From positions 1 to 32,641 of the IMG/VR virus record IMGVR_UViG_3300000117_000121: a DNA stretch of 32,641 nt; one strand, written 5' to 3'. Positions 6,674-13,088 of the stretch are shown here, piece after piece. The notes beneath the pieces were generated by a model. That model had not been told where the DNA came from. It saw only the letters and a program-made list of their open reading frames with translations, and did no database searches. Source of the DNA: a virus. A program made the position numbers and the translations under genes. Numbering within the stretch: the first letter of the stretch is position 1; every line of letters begins with the position of its first letter.

Positions 6674-6702
6674 ACTATACCATGTTCTGACAACAAAGTC
6701 AA
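6674..6702 (-). promoter_or_regulatory. Early promoter before the 71-residue protein
   Basis: TTGACT at 6702-6697, a 17-nt spacer ending in ATGG, and TATAGT at 6679-6674. The -35 begins just after the stop of the SprT-like gene. Confidence 0.75.
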
Positions 6703-6703
6703 G

Positions 6704-7138
6704 TTAAATCTCACCACTTTCCCAAACTTTTAATGCGAGACTATCTTGCACCTTATATGCTTCTTTTTCCCAAGGTAAATCATAGTAAGTAGTTTTTGGA
6801 TTTACCTTTCTACCTTTCCAAGTAGCTGCACCATACTGAACACATTCGTCAGTCATTTCATTTCTTGCATACTGTTTAACATGAACCATTTCATGACACA
6901 CTGTGGTTACCAATTCATTGATACCCATCTTGCTATCAATCTCAATTTCAAAAGTACGGTTATCATCTGTCATTCCACAGAAACCAACTGCACCTTCTTT
7001 TTTACTGAATGTTCTGAAAACAACTTCAATATCAAGTGTTCTAAATCTAGGAAGTAATTCTGCTATCATTTGGTGTACAGTAGTAATAGCGATATCTCTT
7101 TGATGCTTTTTACCACCTTTTGCACTCACAAAATTCAT
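6704..7138 (-). CDS. SprT-like zinc metalloprotease
   Basis: A protein of about 144 residues with the SprT-family zinc site HEMVH in TTVCHEMVHVKQYARNE, and a downstream Glu in PWEKEAY that may be the third ligand. SprT/Spartan-type proteases cleave DNA-bound or crosslinked proteins; bacterial SprT is poorly characterised. The ATG at 7138 is chosen because AGAGAG lies ten bases upstream and the promoter at 7172-7200 then gives a normal leader; the alternative ATG at 7162 would leave only about 3 nt. It has its own promoter and so is independent of the small RNA unit upstream. Confidence 0.85.
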   Translation of the reverse strand: MNFVSAKGGKKHQRDIAITTVHQMIAELLPRFRTLDIEVVFRTFSKKEGAVGFCGMTDDNRTFEIEIDSKMGINELVTTVCHEMVHVKQYARNEMTDECVQYGAATWKGRKVNPKTTYYDLPWEKEAYKVQDSLALKVWESGEI

Positions 7139-7171
7139 AGTCTTTTTTCTCTCTTTTTTCATTATATTATC

Positions 7172-7200
7172 ATTCTATACTAAAAATGGAGTAATGTCAA
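7172..7200 (-). promoter_or_regulatory. Early promoter before the SprT-like gene
   Basis: TTGACA at 7200-7195, 17-nt spacer, TAGAAT at 7177-7172. It would start transcription near 7165, about 27 nt before the preferred ATG. Confidence 0.65.
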
Positions 7201-7239
7201 GTGTTATTTTTATCCTTATAAATCAAGGGTTTACAAGGG

Positions 7240-7270
7240 AAAAAAGAGGGGGTAGCTTTACACTACCCCC
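7240..7270 (-). terminator. Intrinsic terminator after the RNase H operon and the candidate sRNA
   Basis: A perfect 8-bp GC-rich stem, GGGGGTAG (7270-7263) and CTACCCCC (7255-7248), with a 7-nt loop, followed on the minus strand by TCTTTTTT. There is no T-run on the plus side, so it works for minus-strand transcription. Confidence 0.9.
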
Positions 7271-7329
7271 AAGGGTGATTCGCAAATGGTCTTTTGAGAG
7301 AGAGTGAGAGGTGACCATATTGGAATCAT
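7240..7329 (-). ncRNA. Candidate small RNA with a pyrimidine-rich loop
   Basis: A short transcription unit of about 90 nt lies between a sigma70-type promoter (7336-7364) and an intrinsic terminator (7240-7270), and contains no reading frame of note. Reading downstream from the predicted start, a 6-bp stem ATGGTC/GACCAT (7318-7313 with 7291-7286) holds a loop containing ACCTCTCACTCTCTCTC. The first seven loop bases, ACCTCTC, are exactly complementary to GAGAGGT, the ribosome-binding site of the genes starting at 6642 and 11098. The next gene has its own promoter after the terminator, so this is not simply its leader. It could instead be the tail of the upstream operon's mRNA. Expression is unproven. 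Confidence 0.5.
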
Positions 7330-7335
7330 CTTACT

Positions 7336-7364
7336 AATATACCAGAAGTATATCGTAAAGTCAA
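7336..7364 (-). promoter_or_regulatory. Promoter of the candidate small RNA
   Basis: TTGACT at 7364-7359, 17-nt spacer ending CTGG, TATATT at 7341-7336. It lies a few bases after the stop of the 157-residue conserved protein and about 65 nt before a strong terminator. Confidence 0.7.
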
Positions 7365-7370
7365 GTCAAA

Positions 7371-7844
7371 TCAAATAATATTACCGTTAGGCATCCAATA
7401 ATCATCTGTCCAACCAAACGCTGTTTTCACAACATTATCTGAAAGACCTTTGTATTTTTGATGCAGAACTTTATCCTTTACATGACAAAGAACTTCTGCT
7501 TCATTTTTATGCAAACCTTCTAACATCTGAATGAACATAGATTCTTTTCTCATTCTGGGTGTTTGATTATCTGCACCTTTAATGAAGTGCCATAATCTTC
7601 GTGATTCTTGAGAAAGTACAGTATGTTCTGTACCTTCAGGCGATTCATTTGCTTTATATGGAGTATCACCCTCTGGTAATACCCATTCAATTTTTGGGTC
7701 AAAAGATGCTTTAATAATCATTCTAAGAGCTTCAGTATCGTTTTCTCTTAGAACTGCAATCTTCTTATCTTTAGTTTTTGCATTGTTTACTTTTTGCAAC
7801 ACTTCTGATATAAGTGGTGTGTAAGTTTTTATAGGTTTATTCAT
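7371..7844 (-). CDS. Conserved T4-like marine phage protein (likely DUF6433)
   Basis: A 157-residue soluble protein whose opening (TYTPLISEVLQKVNNAKTKD, then KKIAVLRENDTEALRMIIK) matches my memory of the DUF6433 family in T4-like cyanophages and relatives. The C-terminal part ends TDDYWMPNGNII. The family function is unknown. It follows the RNase H gene with a shared base at 7844 and may act with it in replication, but this rests on context alone. It is the last gene before the terminator. Confidence 0.75.
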   Translation of the reverse strand: MNKPIKTYTPLISEVLQKVNNAKTKDKKIAVLRENDTEALRMIIKASFDPKIEWVLPEGDTPYKANESPEGTEHTVLSQESRRLWHFIKGADNQTPRMRKESMFIQMLEGLHKNEAEVLCHVKDKVLHQKYKGLSDNVVKTAFGWTDDYWMPNGNII

Positions 7845-8698
7845 TAGAAATCTCCAATATTTTCCATTAGGTTTTTTAATTTATACTTTATAAAGTAATT
7901 TAGTAGTTGTTTCCTATCACCATTGGGAGTATCCACATAAGATTGAATACACTCATTTACTAGTTCTTCTGGAATATAGTTTAAATCTATTAGAGTTCTA
8001 TTTCTATGAAAGTTTCTCATCATCTCTTCATTACAGAAATCTTTAGGTTCAAGTTCAATCCAAGTTTCAAGTTTTCTTTTTGAGATAGGTCTTTGACGAA
8101 TCTCATCTACGAAAGTACTATCTGGTGATAAAAAGTTTGGTACTCCATCACTTCTATCACCTTGAAGTATATGTGTCTTAATATATGTAGTAGGGTCTTC
8201 ACCATTAAGAAATTTCTTTTGAGTTGGACTATATTGCGATACAAAATTATGTTGTTGCAATTGAATAAAGTCTTTGTCTCCAGAAAGAATTAGTACCTTC
8301 TCGTAATTCTTTGGTTCTTTTGCAACATGAAATACCACAGATGCAATGATATCATCTGCTTCTGCTGTCTCTACTTGCAATACTTTGTAGGGAAAGTACT
8401 CTGTCAATTCGTCACGAATTAAATGCAGAGTATCGAATATAGAATTCCAATCTAATTTAGATTCTTTTCTATCTTTTCTACGACTATATTTGTAGTTGGG
8501 AAATATTTCCCTTCTCCAGTTATTCTTAGCATCATAACACAGTACAAGTTCACCATACTCATCAGAGAATTTCCTACGATATCCTCTCAATGAATTTAGA
8601 ACCATGTGTCTTACTAAATCTGGGTCTACTTCTTTACGTCCACCAATCTGCACCATCAAGTTAGATAGTGTGACTTGGTTCATATCAACTAATATCAT
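7844..8698 (-). CDS. rnh: T4-type RNase H (5'-3' exonuclease, FEN1 family)
   Basis: A 284-residue nuclease that removes RNA primers and adjacent DNA from lagging-strand fragments. It aligns by eye with T4 RNase H along its length: MILVDMNQVTLS at the start, CYDAKNNWRREIFPNYKYS, the acidic motif ETAEADDIIASV, LSGDKDFIQLQ, then GDRSDGVPN, all metal-site segments of FEN1-like enzymes. The ATG at 8698 is chosen from this alignment and a GGAG just before it; a longer frame to 8740 overlaps the upstream gene. It overlaps that gene by 14 nt and shares a base with the next. Confidence 0.93.
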   Translation of the reverse strand: MILVDMNQVTLSNLMVQIGGRKEVDPDLVRHMVLNSLRGYRRKFSDEYGELVLCYDAKNNWRREIFPNYKYSRRKDRKESKLDWNSIFDTLHLIRDELTEYFPYKVLQVETAEADDIIASVVFHVAKEPKNYEKVLILSGDKDFIQLQQHNFVSQYSPTQKKFLNGEDPTTYIKTHILQGDRSDGVPNFLSPDSTFVDEIRQRPISKRKLETWIELEPKDFCNEEMMRNFHRNRTLIDLNYIPEELVNECIQSYVDTPNGDRKQLLNYFIKYKLKNLMENIGDF

Positions 8699-9080
8699 CT
8701 CCGTCACCATCATCCTTCGATTGAGGAATACATTCGTCAATCTTGTTCAAATTTATTCTAGTCATTATTGTCTTATCATCATTGGTTTCAGTCTTTACAA
8801 TTAAATCCATAAAGTGTTGCATAGGGTGGTCAAACCCCATTTGTCTATAGAGAGCACTCTTAACTACTTCATTAAGGAAACTTATATCACCAATAAACCT
8901 ATCCTTCTTAATATCAAATCCATTTTCACCAACATTATGTATAAGGTTAATCATTAGACCTTCTGCGAGATTATCGCAAAAGTCTAAATCCTCAGTAACC
9001 CTTTGTGCATCCATATCTGTAATCTTAGGTGCATCTTTACCTTTATATGTTGTTGGAAATTTTATGACATTATCGCTCAA
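8685..9080 (-). CDS. Conserved phage hypothetical protein with acidic tail
   Basis: A 131-residue soluble protein (MSDNVIKFPTTYKGKDAPK). The helical middle contains a DFCDNLAEGLMINLIHNVG segment and the tail is very acidic (SKDDGDGDDIS). Similar proteins sit next to RNase H in marine T4-like phages, as far as I recall, which suggests a role in replication, but no activity is known. It overlaps bS21 by four bases (ATGA type) and RNase H by 14. Confidence 0.7.
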   Translation of the reverse strand: MSDNVIKFPTTYKGKDAPKITDMDAQRVTEDLDFCDNLAEGLMINLIHNVGENGFDIKKDRFIGDISFLNEVVKSALYRQMGFDHPMQHFMDLIVKTETNDDKTIMTRINLNKIDECIPQSKDDGDGDDIS

Positions 9081-9373
9081 TAGCCTAACTCCGTTTTTCT
9101 CTTTTCGACTTTTTTCTGGTAACGTCTTTTTCCTGCTGCTTTTGCTTTACGTTTCTTTTCACCTTTACTAGTGAAATAAGTACGTTCTCTTAGTTCTTGG
9201 AAGAAACCATCTTTCATCAGTTTCTTCTTTAGAACTCGCATTGCACCATTTACGTCAGATGTTACGTTTCCGTCTTTATCTCTAATCTGACGTACTGTTA
9301 CCGTCATCCCCTCATCTCTTGGAAACTTTTCCTTCTTATGAAAGGGTTTCTTATTGAATTTATTGTATCTCAT
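9077..9373 (-). CDS. rpsU: Ribosomal protein bS21, phage-encoded
   Basis: A 98-residue, very basic protein. After a 22-residue extension (MRYNKFNKKPFHKKEKFPRD) it follows the bS21 pattern: VTVRQ, then VNGAMRVLKKKLMKDGFF, LRERTYFTSKGEKKRKAKAA and a Lys/Arg helix. In bacteria bS21 sits on the 30S platform near the anti-Shine-Dalgarno sequence and affects initiation. Phage copies are known and are thought to replace the host protein and favour phage mRNAs. The start at 9373 has AAGGAG seven bases upstream, so the N-terminal extension is real. It follows the lipoprotein gene by eight bases. Confidence 0.92.
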   Translation of the reverse strand: MRYNKFNKKPFHKKEKFPRDEGMTVTVRQIRDKDGNVTSDVNGAMRVLKKKLMKDGFFQELRERTYFTSKGEKKRKAKAAGKRRYQKKVEKRKTELGY

Positions 9374-9381
9374 TTAACTCC

Positions 9382-10035
9382 TTAACCAGCGTTTATTATT
9401 TTATTTAGTTTGTCTGTCTCAGACTCCTTTACCTTGTTAACATCTGCATCAAGTTCTTTAAATGCTTCGTTAGCTCTAATCTTAGACATTAACATCTTAT
9501 CCTTCTTTAGACGATTAAGAAGAATTTTCTGTGCTTCTTCATCAGAGTATTCCAACAAAACATACACACGATATTGCATACCATTAGAAACAATCTTTGA
9601 TTCTTTCACACTATATCCAGCAACATCTACATCAGCAACAATATTCTTTGTTGCAGTAGAAATCTCATTTATCACAGAAGCATCTAAATCAGAAGAACCT
9701 ACTTTTGTCATAAATGATTTCGTTACAGAATTCAACCTACCGTTGATTCTATCTGCAAGAATTGTCTTTGCACTAAGGATTGCAATATCCTTTGATAGTT
9801 GCAACTCTGGAGATAATGCAGTACCCACCGAATAAATTGCCTCTTTATTATTAGGCATTTTGGTGAACCAATCTGGAACTTGTTCCACTTGTTCTTGCAC
9901 TACCTTTGCAGTGTGTTCATATGCTTTCTTTACTGCAAATGGAGTTGGTTTGGATGCACTGTCAATATTGCCTGTATTTGCACACGCTCCTAAGAAGGCA
10001 CCCATAGCGCCTACCATAATCACATTTTTAATCAT
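9382..10035 (-). CDS. LPP20-family-like lipoprotein
   Basis: A 217-residue lipoprotein. The N terminus is a signal sequence with a lipobox LGAC, giving a lipidated Cys18. The body (PDWFTKMPNNKEAIYSVGTA, then ADRINGRLNSVTKSF and YRVYVLLEYSDEEAQKILL) follows the pattern of LPP20/LPP-type outer-membrane lipoproteins. In a lytic phage it could alter the envelope, for example to block superinfection, but nothing here proves that. RBS AAAGAGG precedes the ATG, which overlaps the stop of the small TM protein gene. Confidence 0.78.
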   Translation of the reverse strand: MIKNVIMVGAMGAFLGACANTGNIDSASKPTPFAVKKAYEHTAKVVQEQVEQVPDWFTKMPNNKEAIYSVGTALSPELQLSKDIAILSAKTILADRINGRLNSVTKSFMTKVGSSDLDASVINEISTATKNIVADVDVAGYSVKESKIVSNGMQYRVYVLLEYSDEEAQKILLNRLKKDKMLMSKIRANEAFKELDADVNKVKESETDKLNKIINAG

Positions 10036-10172
10036 TACTCTACCTCTTTCAATTGGTTTACGATTTGGTCACGAATACCACTGTCTACAAACATAGCTTT
10101 AGTGGTGGTTGTAATTTGTGGATAATATGTAACCAATACTATTCCTACCACAATTCCCATAATAAATTTCAT
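10035..10172 (-). CDS. Small single-TM protein (45 residues)
   Basis: A 45-codon frame starting MKFIMGIVVGIVLVTYYPQI, a clear N-terminal membrane anchor, followed by a short polar tail (DSGIRDQIVNQLKEVE). It shares a TAATG overlap with the lipoprotein gene after it and one base with the gene before it, which supports translation. Short membrane proteins of this form occur in marine T4-like phages (general knowledge). The function is unknown. Confidence 0.7.
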   Translation of the reverse strand: MKFIMGIVVGIVLVTYYPQITTTTKAMFVDSGIRDQIVNQLKEVE

Positions 10173-10519
10173 TAGTTAAATATCCCATACAATATTGCAT
10201 CAATAACTTTTGGTTTATCGTCTGCATAATTACCATAATAATGTGTTGGGTCTGGACTTGAAGTTGGTCTAATTGGTTTAAACAATTCTGCCATCTTTTC
10301 TGCCTTACTCTTTTTCTCAACTTCAATATATTTTATTAGAAGTTCTGGTGGAGTATCACACACATATTCAGTTTTTGAACTTACAATATCACCATCTTTA
10401 TATTTGACTATTTTTACATAATCACAATCTTGACTTGAATGGGCATCTGGTATAAATGAACCAAGTACCCATAACATTAGAATTGTTGCACCAACAATCC
10501 ATAATATATTTTTAATCAT
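10172..10519 (-). CDS. Membrane-anchored or exported protein (115 residues)
   Basis: The first 24 residues (MIKNILWIVGATILMLWVLG) form a TM helix or signal peptide. The remainder is polar with two cysteines (about 32 and 54, in DCDYV and EYVCDTP) that may pair in the periplasm. A promoter at 10551-10579 gives a leader of about 25 nt, so the gene heads an early operon with the small TM protein, the lipoprotein and probably bS21. Confidence 0.65.
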   Translation of the reverse strand: MIKNILWIVGATILMLWVLGSFIPDAHSSQDCDYVKIVKYKDGDIVSSKTEYVCDTPPELLIKYIEVEKKSKAEKMAELFKPIRPTSSPDPTHYYGNYADDKPKVIDAILYGIFN

Positions 10520-10550
10520 AGTTTACTTTCGTTACTCGTTAATTTAGTCT

Positions 10551-10579
10551 ATACTACCAAATTTCTTAGGCAGAGTCAA
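10551..10579 (-). promoter_or_regulatory. Early promoter of the lipoprotein-bS21 operon
   Basis: TTGACT at 10579-10574, 17-nt spacer ending TTGG, TAGTAT at 10556-10551. The -10 is weaker than its sister promoters. The -35 overlaps the last codons of the preceding gene. Confidence 0.6.
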
Positions 10580-10892
10580 GTACTTTCTGAACAGCATCTA
10601 AAGCATTATATCCAAATCCACCGATATGCCAATCATATTCTCCAGTGGGGATATATCCATCTTTCCAATTGTAGATAGTCGCTGTAACATAATTAAAGTC
10701 TTCACCGTATTCATCTACAAAAGGAACTTTGATATCCAATGTCCACTGTGCATTGACCTTTTCATAAGGACTTGCATCTGTAAATGTTGGTTCTCCGAAC
10801 ACCTCGACTAACTTATCATAAGTTGTTTTTATCTTACCTTGTAAGCTACTCATATTAACATTTACTGCATCACTGTTTTCAAACTCTAACAT
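10566..10892 (-). CDS. Conserved phage hypothetical protein (108 residues)
   Basis: A soluble protein with the segments YDKLVEVFGEP, NAQWTLDIKV, ATIYNWKDG and GEYDWHIGGF. This order (a 'FGEP' helix, a beta strand, a 'YNWK' strand and a closing 'WHIGG') is a recognisable small family in many dsDNA phages, without known function. AGGAGAGGTAG precedes the ATG. It overlaps the preceding gene by seven bases. Confidence 0.72.
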   Translation of the reverse strand: MLEFENSDAVNVNMSSLQGKIKTTYDKLVEVFGEPTFTDASPYEKVNAQWTLDIKVPFVDEYGEDFNYVTATIYNWKDGYIPTGEYDWHIGGFGYNALDAVQKVLDSA

Positions 10893-11098
10893 TCTACTAC
10901 CTCTCCTTTATCAATCCAAACCAAGTTTTCTTCAAATAGAACTTCCCATGTATCCTTTCTCTCTTTCAAGTAGTCGAACATATAGACGTTCTCTTTCGCC
11001 CATTTGATAGCATCTTTTGCATTATCAAACTCACCTTTTAAACCCCTTTTATTCATTTGGGTATAAACGATATATTTTAGTTTTTTCACATTTTCCAT
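10886..11098 (-). CDS. Small early protein (70 residues), unknown function
   Basis: The ATG at 11098 (MENVKKLKYIVYTQMNKRG) is preferred over an upstream TTG because GAGAGGT lies eight bases before it and the promoter at 11124-11152 gives a leader of about 19 nt. The sequence suggests a small alpha/beta fold (IVYTQMN, FDNAKDAIKWAKENV, WEVLFEE). No family is recognised. Early expression is inferred from the promoter. Confidence 0.7.
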   Translation of the reverse strand: MENVKKLKYIVYTQMNKRGLKGEFDNAKDAIKWAKENVYMFDYLKERKDTWEVLFEENLVWIDKGEVVEC

Positions 11099-11123
11099 AG
11101 TATTACCTCTCAATTATATTTAC

Positions 11124-11152
11124 ATTATACACTGTTTTTAAAACAAAGTCAA
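11124..11152 (-). promoter_or_regulatory. Strong early promoter
   Basis: TTGACT at 11152-11147, 17-nt spacer, consensus TATAAT at 11129-11124. The spacer TTGTTTTAAAAACAGTG is nearly identical to that of the promoter at 11396-11424. Confidence 0.85.
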
Positions 11153-11160
11153 GGATTATT

Positions 11161-11367
11161 TTAGAAATAACCCCAGAAATCGTTCCACATATCGTCTACC
11201 ACACCTTCTGCGATACCGATATCGAAATGAGTTGTCAAACCCAACTTCTCTACCACAAAGGCTTTCATCTCTGCGATATGTTCACACTCACCAATCTTGG
11301 TTTCAAGACCGTCAATATCAAAGACTTTCTCTTCAATATCCATGATGTAGTTCTTAACTTTTCCCAT
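11161..11367 (-). CDS. Small acidic early protein (68 residues)
   Basis: An acidic soluble protein (MGKVKNYIMDIEEKVFDIDG; closing WNDFWGYF). A consensus promoter at 11396-11424 and an AAAGAGG ribosome-binding site lie directly upstream. Size, charge and independent promoter fit a host-takeover early gene, but this is only context. No family is recognised. Confidence 0.68.
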   Translation of the reverse strand: MGKVKNYIMDIEEKVFDIDGLETKIGECEHIAEMKAFVVEKLGLTTHFDIGIAEGVVDDMWNDFWGYF

Positions 11368-11395
11368 AATTTACCTCTTTCTCTATTATATTATC

Positions 11396-11424
11396 ATTAT
11401 ACACTGTTTTTAGAACAATGTCAA
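11396..11424 (-). promoter_or_regulatory. Strong early promoter
   Basis: TTGACA at 11424-11419, 17-nt spacer, TATAAT at 11401-11396: full consensus in both boxes. The -35 lies over the end of the 81-residue gene before it. Confidence 0.88.
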
Positions 11425-11666
11425 GCCTTTTCTGCAAATAATTTACCCATTCCTTCAAAGACCACATTATAAGCATTTACTTCATATACCCAAACATCAA
11501 AGAAATCATCATCATCCATTTCAGTATCCAAGGTGCAATGTGTGTTCCATATTGCGTTCATTTTCTCCATACCACCCAAAAGGTTACCATCTCCAAGACC
11601 TTTGATGGTGGTTACAGCGTCATCCCACTTAGGGGTATCGACATAAAAATTAGGAATTCTAAACAT
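11421..11666 (-). CDS. Small acidic early protein (81 residues)
   Basis: A soluble protein beginning MFRIPNFYVDTPKWDDAV with an acidic centre (TEMDDDDFFDVWVYEV). It has its own promoter at 11702-11730 and an AGAGAGAG tract before the ATG as ribosome-binding site. Like its two small neighbours it forms a separate early transcription unit. The family is not recognised. Confidence 0.68.
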   Translation of the reverse strand: MFRIPNFYVDTPKWDDAVTTIKGLGDGNLLGGMEKMNAIWNTHCTLDTEMDDDDFFDVWVYEVNAYNVVFEGMGKLFAEKA

Positions 11667-11701
11667 ATTTTTCTCTCTCTCTTTATCTTAATTACTCTTA
11701 G

Positions 11702-11730
11702 AGTATACCTTGTTTTCATAACAAAGTCAA
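11702..11730 (-). promoter_or_regulatory. Early promoter of the 81-residue protein
   Basis: TTGACT at 11730-11725, 17-nt spacer TTGTTATGAAAACAAGG, TATACT at 11707-11702. It starts immediately after a terminator (11746-11773). Confidence 0.8.
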
Positions 11731-11745
11731 GTCTTTTTTTGGGCC

Positions 11746-11773
11746 TAAAAAAACCCTTGAAAATCAAGGGTTT
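11746..11773 (-). terminator. Intrinsic terminator
   Basis: A 10-bp stem AAACCCTTGA (minus 11773-11764 reading) with TCAAGGGTTT (11760-11751), 3-nt loop, followed by four further T on the minus strand. It ends transcription from the 75-residue and 18-residue genes. Confidence 0.8.
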
Positions 11774-11779
11774 AAATAG

Positions 11780-11836
11780 TTATTTTTTGTTAGGTTTTGA
11801 GATTAATTCCCATTCTTCATCCGTATACGGCCACAT
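11780..11836 (-). CDS. Possible 18-residue peptide gene
   Basis: ATG at 11836, six bases after the stop of the preceding gene, reads MWPYTDEEWELISKPNKK and stops at 11780, seven bases before a terminator stem. The position between a gene and its terminator and the ordered, amphipathic sequence favour a real peptide. The ribosome-binding site is weak and the length is minimal, so this remains tentative. Confidence 0.4.
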   Translation of the reverse strand: MWPYTDEEWELISKPNKK

Positions 11837-11842
11837 GATTCG

Positions 11843-12070
11843 CTACTTCAATTCTGCGAGTTTTTGGTCATATTCTTTATTTGTCTGGTCTTGAACTCTT
11901 GCTAAATGGTATGGTGCTTCTCTATCAAATCTTTGATATTCTTCAAATATTTTACGATTGGCTGATAATTGTTTTCCTCTTTGCATTTCTATTAAAATTC
12001 GTGCAAAAAATAGACGAATTTCATCACACACATGACAAGTCTGCTCGTACACAGCAGTTGCTACTGACAT
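11843..12070 (-). CDS. Small helical protein (75 residues), unknown function
   Basis: MSVATAVYEQTCHVCDEIRL opens with a CxxC pair (TCHVCDE) followed by long charged helices. A single CxxC could bind metal in a dimer. AAGGAG lies before the ATG. Upstream are an inverted repeat (12095-12114) and a TATAAATA late-promoter motif (12123-12130), so unlike its neighbours it is probably expressed late. The family is not recognised. Confidence 0.65.
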   Translation of the reverse strand: MSVATAVYEQTCHVCDEIRLFFARILIEMQRGKQLSANRKIFEEYQRFDREAPYHLARVQDQTNKEYDQKLAELK

Positions 12071-12094
12071 TTCTCTGTCTCCTTTTTTGAAAAG

Positions 12095-12114
12095 ATAGTT
12101 TAGAATTAAACTAT
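12095..12114 (-). repeat. Perfect inverted repeat in a 5' leader
   Basis: ATAGTTTA and TAAACTAT separated by four bases form an 8-bp hairpin in the leader between the late promoter (12123-12130) and the ribosome-binding site of the 75-residue gene. It may stabilise the mRNA 5' end or act as an operator. Confidence 0.55.
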
Positions 12115-12122
12115 TACACCAT

Positions 12123-12130
12123 TATTTATA
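12123..12130 (-). promoter_or_regulatory. T4-type late promoter
   Basis: An exact TATAAATA on the minus strand, 53 nt before the ATG of the 75-residue gene, with no -35 box. This is the late-promoter consensus of T4, read through the gp55-type sigma factor. Confidence 0.65.
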
Positions 12131-12182
12131 ACAATAGACCTATTACTGAAACGCATATCTATATTGTCTATTTGGAAACAAT

Positions 12183-12491
12183 CTACTTATTAAATAGTTT
12201 TTCCATCTTGTTCTGTCTAGGTCTTCTCATGACCTTTTCTTTTTTGGGGGGTTCTGGTTCTACTTTTTTTATTCTTTTCGCAGCTTCATCTTGTTTTTTC
12301 CACTTCACTTGTTCTCGCATATTTAACTGTGGTCTAAAATGTTCTAAAACTTCTTCTGCATTTTCTGTAAATTCTAACATAAATTTAATTGCAATATAAC
12401 TATCACCTTTAAACATAAGACGGCTATTCTGGTAAACCTTACCCTTACCATCTTCCATTAGTATTGTACAATCTTTACAGTCAAACCTCAT
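12183..12491 (-). CDS. Small basic protein (102 residues), unknown function
   Basis: The N-terminal half (MRFDCKDCTILMEDGKGKVY) has a CKDC pair and a beta-type sequence; the second half is helical and ends in a basic, proline-rich tail (PEPPKKEKVMRRPRQNKMEK). It overlaps the resolvase-like nuclease gene by 11 nt. The tail would suit nucleic-acid binding. No family is recognised. Confidence 0.62.
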   Translation of the reverse strand: MRFDCKDCTILMEDGKGKVYQNSRLMFKGDSYIAIKFMLEFTENAEEVLEHFRPQLNMREQVKWKKQDEAAKRIKKVEPEPPKKEKVMRRPRQNKMEKLFNK

Positions 12492-12819
12492 CTTTGTGCA
12501 GTCCTACAAAATACTCTGCATCAACTACAACTAATGGTTTATGATTATTTCTTTTAATCACAACCACTGGTTCATAGTTTTTAGAGTTTTCGACTGCTTG
12601 AGAATATGATTCCCATATGTTTAATTTTTCTTGATTTTTACACTCAATAGAATAAGGGAACTTTTCTCTTGCAGCCCTTGCCATAATTAAGTCTTCACCA
12701 CCAGCACCCATAGACCTAGATTCTACATCTTCTGGATGCACTTCTAATTTTTCAATCAATTGGTCACGAAACCATTGTTGTAATCTGCGACCTTTAGCTT
12801 TTGCACTTTGTGTTTTCAT
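12481..12819 (-). CDS. PD-(D/E)XK-type endonuclease (Holliday-resolvase-like)
   Basis: About 112 residues from the ATG at 12819, which overlaps the stop of the preceding gene (TAATG). The motif order fits a minimal PD-(D/E)XK nuclease: an N-terminal basic helix (KAKGRRLQQWFRDQLI), SRSMGAGGEDLIM with an acidic pair (Glu42, Asp43), then SIECKNQ with the E-x-K pair (Glu59, Lys61). This arrangement resembles archaeal Hjc-like resolvases and small phage endonucleases. T4-like phages need a resolvase for packaging, but T4's own endonuclease VII is of another fold, so a replacement role is only a possibility. Confidence 0.7.
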   Translation of the reverse strand: MKTQSAKAKGRRLQQWFRDQLIEKLEVHPEDVESRSMGAGGEDLIMARAAREKFPYSIECKNQEKLNIWESYSQAVENSKNYEPVVVIKRNNHKPLVVVDAEYFVGLHKDEV

Positions 12820-13088
12820 TACCATGACCAATCCCATTTCCAAGGTAACATTGAAACACCCAACATATTAAACCAAATTTCGGCAATATAAACTATAACA
12901 ACAAATATACAGATTTCAAAAATAAGTTTATATGGTTGGGGTAATTTATTTTTCCACGCAACAAACTTACTTTGTTCTACCTTCTCATCAAGTTTTGTTT
13001 TGTTTATTATTTTTTCTGTCCACCAGTTATGGTCTAGGATGTTTTTCAACATTATCAACGGCCAGAATATTATTTTAAGAATTTTCAT
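12819..13088 (-). CDS. Small inner-membrane protein (89 residues)
   Basis: Started at the ATG at 13088 (MKILKIIFWPLIMLKNIL). It has a hydrophobic N terminus, a charged loop (INKTKLDEKVEQSKFVAWKN) and a second TM helix (IFEICIFVVIVYIAEIWF), then a Trp-rich end. Both ends may lie on the same side of the membrane. It overlaps genes on both sides by four bases or less. The function is unknown; a holin role is possible but no lysis gene is adjacent. Confidence 0.6.
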   Translation of the reverse strand: MKILKIIFWPLIMLKNILDHNWWTEKIINKTKLDEKVEQSKFVAWKNKLPQPYKLIFEICIFVVIVYIAEIWFNMLGVSMLPWKWDWSW

